The notes under the pieces were generated by a model. The model was not told the origin of the DNA. It searched no databases and saw only the letters and a list, made by a program, of their open reading frames with translations. 44,789 bases of DNA from Scleroderma bovista (taxonomy: Eukaryota > Basidiomycota > Agaricomycetes > Boletales > Sclerodermataceae): the NCBI GenBank assembly GCA_037178675.1, contig JAYMGJ010000641.1:1-44789 (forward strand). Direction: 5' to 3'. Shown one piece after another: positions 40,970 through 44,789 of this stretch (position 1 is its first letter; every line of letters begins with the position of its first letter). The translations under genes and the position numbers were made by a program.

Positions 40970-42080
40970 CACTATGCAGTGAGCAACAGCTGGGTGTAGC
41001 ATGAGTGGGCTGACATGCATGTCACATTGACAGGCAGATACAACATGGTCCCGTGTGATACAAGTGAGCCGAAATACTTTGTCCCCTAAGGCACCAGTGA
41101 GCCCATATGCCATCATCCCAAGTAGCACGAGTGGGCTGAAACTTTGAGATGCCAATAGAATATGAATGGGCCCCTATTATACCATCCCATGTTACATAGG
41201 CAGGCTGCTATTACATTGTCCCGTGTAATATGAGTGAGCCGAAATCACATTCACCTAAGGTATAGGTGAGCCCATATTTCATTATCCCGAGTAGCACGAG
41301 TGGGGTGACACATGGATGTTGTCATGGGATATGGATGGGCCCCTATTATGTCATCACATCTGACATGGGCGGGCTGCTATTACATAGTCCCATGTCATAC
41401 GAGTGAGCCGAAATAACAAAGTCCCTAAGGTACAGAGGAGCCCATATTCCATCATCATGAGTAGCAAGAGTGGGCTGAGGGTTGATGGTTCCAATGTGAT
41501 ACGGGTGAGCCCATATATGATGTCACCATCCCGTGTAGCACGGGTGGGCTTTGAATAGCCTGTCCCTTATCATGTATGTCAGCCAAAATAGCAATGTCCC
41601 CTGAACTGTGGGGGGCCCATATACATTAAGGTCGTGTAGCATGAGTGAGCTTACATTATGATGTTCTCATGTGATATGGATGGGCTATTATTACCTGGTT
41701 CCGTGTGATATGGGTCAGCCCAAGTAGAACAGTCACTAGGGTATAGGTGAGCCCATATTTCATCATACCGAGTAGCACGGATGGGCTAAGATTTGATCTG
41801 TCCAATGGAATATGGGTGAGCCCATGTAAAATTGCATCATCCCATGAGTCAAGGGTGGGCTATGAATCATTTGTGACCTGGAATACGGGTGAGCCAAAAT
41901 ACCACCGGAATGTAAATCAAAGCAGGGCCCATAATATCTAGCCCCATTGACATGGTAGGCTGACATATGGTGTTTCCCTCTAATGTGGATTGGCCAATAG
42001 ATAACTGGCCGAGAGTGATGGATGGGCTGACAGAGTCTGGTACATAGGCATAAGGTGAGCCAAAGATGGCCGTGGCAGGA
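40970..42080. repeat. Degenerate array with TCCCGTGTGATACGAGTGAGCC units
   Basis: Repeats of 30-45 bp such as TCCCGTGTAATATGAGTGAGCC, ATAGGTGAGCCCATAT and GAGTAGCACGAGTGGGCT run through more than 1 kb, often in a higher-order order of about 180 bp. No gene-like frame. Confidence 0.75.
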
Positions 42081-42084
42081 GAAT

Positions 42085-42429
42085 GCAGCTGACAGAAGCC
42101 GCGGTGTTATAGTAAATACAAAGTAGGATACCAGAAAAGTGAGCCGGAAGCACAATCAAGACAATAATGACTTCCCTCCAAAGACCCATGGGACTTTATA
42201 GGGCATGTGTTCAGTGGTGGGCGAATAATGATAAGGAGAAATATGGATCATCAAAATATCAATAAGTTAGGTTAGACATGTCCGGAAACATAATAAGCAA
42301 CCACGCAGCAGCCGCGGCAACATGATAAGCATTATCATTTCTAAAATTCCACTCCATGTGTATTTATTAATTCGCTTAGGAAGAGATGTCAATAGTGAAA
42401 TGCATCTGTTCTATAAACTCCTCTGCACC
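42085..42429. other. Spacer downstream of TET copy 2
   Basis: No gene; contains two GCCGCGG words (42091, 42310) and AT-rich DNA. Confidence 0.35.
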
Positions 42430-43690
42430 TTACAGTATGGTAGGCCTCAGCAACCTCTCCACACTATCAATCCTCATCCAATCCACACACCTTGGAACAT
42501 TTGCCCAATGGTGAATGTTATCCCTCATGTAGTAGGTCAAACAGTACCGGTTTCCTTCTACAGCATTTACCCCATGCCTAAGAAGCCTCCCAGAGAATGC
42601 GACCGCGGTACCAGGCTTGTACACCAGCTCGATGCCAAGGGTAGGGATGGCCATGATACAGTCAGTGTATTCACCCACATTTACTATAATATCATACCAA
42701 CTGGCACGGGATTGGGGATCACGGTGGAGGGGGGTGCACCGGTTCGCAATAACCAAAATATTGGTAAACGCGGTGGGCCAGAGGGATAAGGCCCGGTTCA
42801 TGCCGAGGTCGTTTGCGGAAGACCAATCTTCCAATAAACTAATTCCTCGCATACCATCTTCATACAGCTGTGGATGCATGATTGATAATGCACCCGATAT
42901 AATGGAGGTCGGCTGCACCATATCTTGCAACCACTGGAAACCTGCGGCTGTATTGAGGTCCGCGGAAATGGAAGCATTTTCATGCTGAATATGATATTAT
43001 CAATTAATTCATGGCAGGAATGGTAAGCACACACGTAATGACCCATTTGATGTCTTGCAGGAGAAAGCTCCAAACAACCGGTCACACGGGTCTGTTCCGA
43101 ATGAAAGTACCACAGGTCATTGCGCCATGTCCGGCCAGTTATACTGGCGGACAGTTGTGTATGGAGTGGACCTAATGCCTGTGAAATATTTGTCTACAGG
43201 GATTATAGAAGATTATAAACAGAAGAGGTATTAAATCATACCTGTGTTGGGTGTGCCAAGGCACCAGGGAGATACCACAAAGCTACAGTTCCCCCCTCCC
43301 CCAAAATCACCGCTGGTTCATCGATAAGACCTGAGATAGTAGCAGGGAACTTGTTAAGGAAGGTTTGCTCCCTATCCGCGGTGGTCCCAGGCTCCATGGA
43401 TGCCAATGATTCAGAAAGCCGGATGAGGTCAACACCACAGTCAACTGGACAAAGATGAGTACTCGAGGAAAGGGGCATGGAGGAGGCGTACTGCGATAAT
43501 TATATGCGGTAACCAAAGTGGCTACCATCTGGTGCATCCCAACGGAAAGGTCGACTGGGAGGTTAAGGGGAATTTGAGGTGCCGCGGTCCCAGAGTCAGG
43601 GAAAGCCAAGGAACAGAAGTGGCGTCGCATATAACCAGAAACTTGATGAGATAGCTGGTAGTTGGTTGGGTAAGACACAGGAGCAGCCAT
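42430..43690 (-). CDS. TET/JBP-family 2OG-Fe(II) dioxygenase, copy 2
   Basis: A second predicted DNA 5-methylcytosine oxidase. Exons on the minus strand: 43690-43492, 43444-43242, 43193-43035 and 42984-42430; their lengths (199/203/159/555 nt) match copy 1 (199/203/156/555), and all three introns sit at the same places and phases. The product is 371 residues. Ligands: HRD (H274, D276), RHGV (H324) and Arg in GNRYC (R333), then YYMRDNIHHW. Shared blocks include DLIRLSESL, ILGEGGTVALWYLPGAL, LSPARHQ and VAFSGRLLRHGVN. The proteins differ at roughly half of the positions by eye, so the copies are old paralogues under constraint, not a recent duplicate. The start MAAPVSYPTNY is set by alignment with copy 1. 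No KDZ gene is visible beside this copy in the window. Confidence 0.9.
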
Positions 43691-44494
43691 GAAGGGGAGA
43701 GAGATGAGACCCAAGCAAAGCCGGGATACTGAACAATATTTATATGGAGACCGCGGGTAGATGGCGGCGGGGTGGTGGCTATGGATAATCAACAAAGTTC
43801 AAACCAATAAATAAATTATATAGGAAAAATAAAGAAATGGAATGGAATTTACAATGTTGGGACGGTGCCAATATGAATACATTCACATCAAGTTGGAGAT
43901 CAGCCGCAGGTGGAACCCACATCGGTGGGCATTGAGTGGTAAAACCTACCATTACTCCAAAAGGAGAAACTCGATGAATCAATAGAATTTCAAATGTTAC
44001 CAGAATTACCCTGTTGGTGTGTTGCCCAGCTGCGGTGACAGATCAGAAAATGGTGATGCCATATCAGTATACAACATCAATTCCACATATATAGCGACCG
44101 CGGTTGTATTCCACCGTGGTGAGATTAGGCATCTAATTGAAATCCAATCATTCACTCATATGCTAATAACAAGGGAACAATAAGGGGTCAATTTCCTGAC
44201 AAATTCTGTGTTTTATATTTGGCTATCATAGCAGACTACATATATAGCAACCGCGGTGAGAATAGACATCTAATTGAAATCCAATCATCCATTGATATGC
44301 TAATCAAATATACATGGAACAAAAGGGATGTAGCAATTATATATCCGCGGGAGCACCTGGTGATATTCAACAATGCGACCTGGGTGGGTGGTCATTGTTT
44401 CATAAACAATGGTAGGCCATACGTGGGAACGTTGTTGGAGAAATTATAAATATAGACCTTTATAATATCCGCCTTTATTCCCCATCCTACACCC
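43691..44494. promoter_or_regulatory. Divergent intergenic region of TET2 and companion 2
   Basis: 804 bp between the two start codons. It holds a duplicated promoter-like module (44085-44170 and 44238-44308) with TATATAGC, ACCGCGG, CATCTAATTGAAAT, CCAATCAT and TATGCTAAT. CCAAT boxes suggest binding of the CCAAT-binding complex. No gene-like frame lies in between. Confidence 0.5.
44085..44308 (+). repeat. Duplicated CCAAT/CCGCGG module
   Basis: Two direct copies (about 86 and 71 bp) share CATATATAGC, ACCGCGGT, CATCTAATTGAAATCCAATC and GATATGCTAAT-like ends. The second copy lacks about 15 bp after CCGCGG. Spacing between copies is 153 bp. Confidence 0.75.
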
Positions 44495-44789
44495 ATGGAT
44501 CCCTCCATTATTCAGGCACACACACTATCCGCGACTTTGCAATACATGGGTATCAGATTCTGTCAGTTTGTCCATGCTTTGCAGCAGACAGGGGAAGATT
44601 CGCTATGGGAGAAGATCGATTGGCATAGCTATGTACTGGCAGAAGTGGTGCAATCCTGGATTACCCATCACATCGAATAGGCTGACCAATCTTGCAGGCA
44701 ATTCTGGAGCGATTACTTGGTGCATGTAACAAGCATGGGCTGGTGATGCAGGTTCCCGCGGTTGCAGCCCAAGTGATGGAATGGGTTTC
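44495..44789 (+). CDS. TET-companion protein, copy 2 (partial at window end)
   Basis: Homologue of the 24849-25638 gene. Exon 1 is 44495-44647; the intron 44648-44697 has a weak GTGCAA donor, GCTGAC branch site and TTGCAG acceptor; exon 2 starts at 44698 and runs off the window. Aligned blocks: LQYMGIRFCQFVHALQQ against LQYIGVCFRRLVHAVQQ, and AILERLLGACNKHGLVMQVP against ANLERVLAACQAMGAKMILP. The intron lies at the same place and phase 0 as in copy 1. It is divergent from TET copy 2, as copy 1 is from TET copy 1. Function unknown; reading past the donor gives a stop at 44678, so the splice is needed. Confidence 0.75.

Noticed and set aside
39660..42080. Telomere or centromere satellite
   Set aside because: Units are degenerate, GC-containing and lack TTAGGG-type repeats; nothing shows a chromosome end.
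42430..43690. Second TET gene as a recent duplicate or assembly artefact of the first
   Set aside because: Intron sequences and about half of the residues differ, so it is an old paralogue.

Overview
The window looks like nuclear DNA of a mushroom-forming basidiomycete (Agaricomycetes; Boletales-like by protein style, an inference). The genes are split by 45-60 nt introns with GTRNGT donors, CTRAC-type branch sites and YAG acceptors. The transposon families (KDZ, Plavaka, hAT, Ty3-like) are the usual agaricomycete set. No bacterial or organelle features, rRNA, tRNA or CRISPR were seen.

Layout. 1-2.9 kb: gene-like DNA built of tandem exon-intron modules, then a Pro/His/Tyr-rich reading frame of unknown function. 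3.5-6.6 kb: a decayed hAT transposase, followed by a Copia-like LTR remnant. 7.2-8.5 kb: a dispersed repeat (copy L) carrying a 550-bp hAT-type MITE with a perfect 8-bp target duplication. 8.5-25.6 kb: a gene-dense block with unknown genes A (Cys cluster plus coiled coil), B (Pro-rich) and C (agaricomycete family), a nearly intact multi-exon KDZ transposase with its CxC2 cysteine cluster, a ~1.4-kb palindrome, a complete TET/JBP-type 2OG-Fe(II) dioxygenase gene, and a divergent helical companion gene. 25.9-26.9 kb: repeat copy R, without the MITE. 27.4-29.0 kb: two transposase fragments (Plavaka and a related C-terminal domain). 29.0-29.6 kb: a solo LTR. 30.1-30.9 kb: trinucleotide arrays around (AC)27. 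30.9-37.0 kb: a 6.1-kb Ty3-like retrotransposon on the minus strand with unusually short 116-bp LTRs, inserted in those arrays. 37.1-37.9 kb: a second Copia-like LTR. 38.1-38.8 kb: a second tandem exon-intron array. 39.4-42.1 kb: degenerate tandem arrays. 42.4-44.8 kb: a second TET/JBP dioxygenase gene, again divergent from a second companion gene that runs off the window.

The main result is that the TET/JBP gene and the companion gene form a conserved divergent pair present twice, about 19 kb apart. The two dioxygenases have near-identical exon architecture (199/203/156-159/555 nt) and both keep the HxD...H...R residues. The first pair sits beside a KDZ transposase and its block is bracketed by direct repeats. 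The second lies in DNA enriched in CCGCGG. LTRs, palindrome arms and the hAT reading frame all show CpG-to-TpG/CpA changes, as expected where CpGs are methylated, which is the substrate context of TET/JBP enzymes. My working model (inference) is that KDZ-linked elements carry a 5-methylcytosine oxidase and a dedicated partner, perhaps to manage their own methylation.
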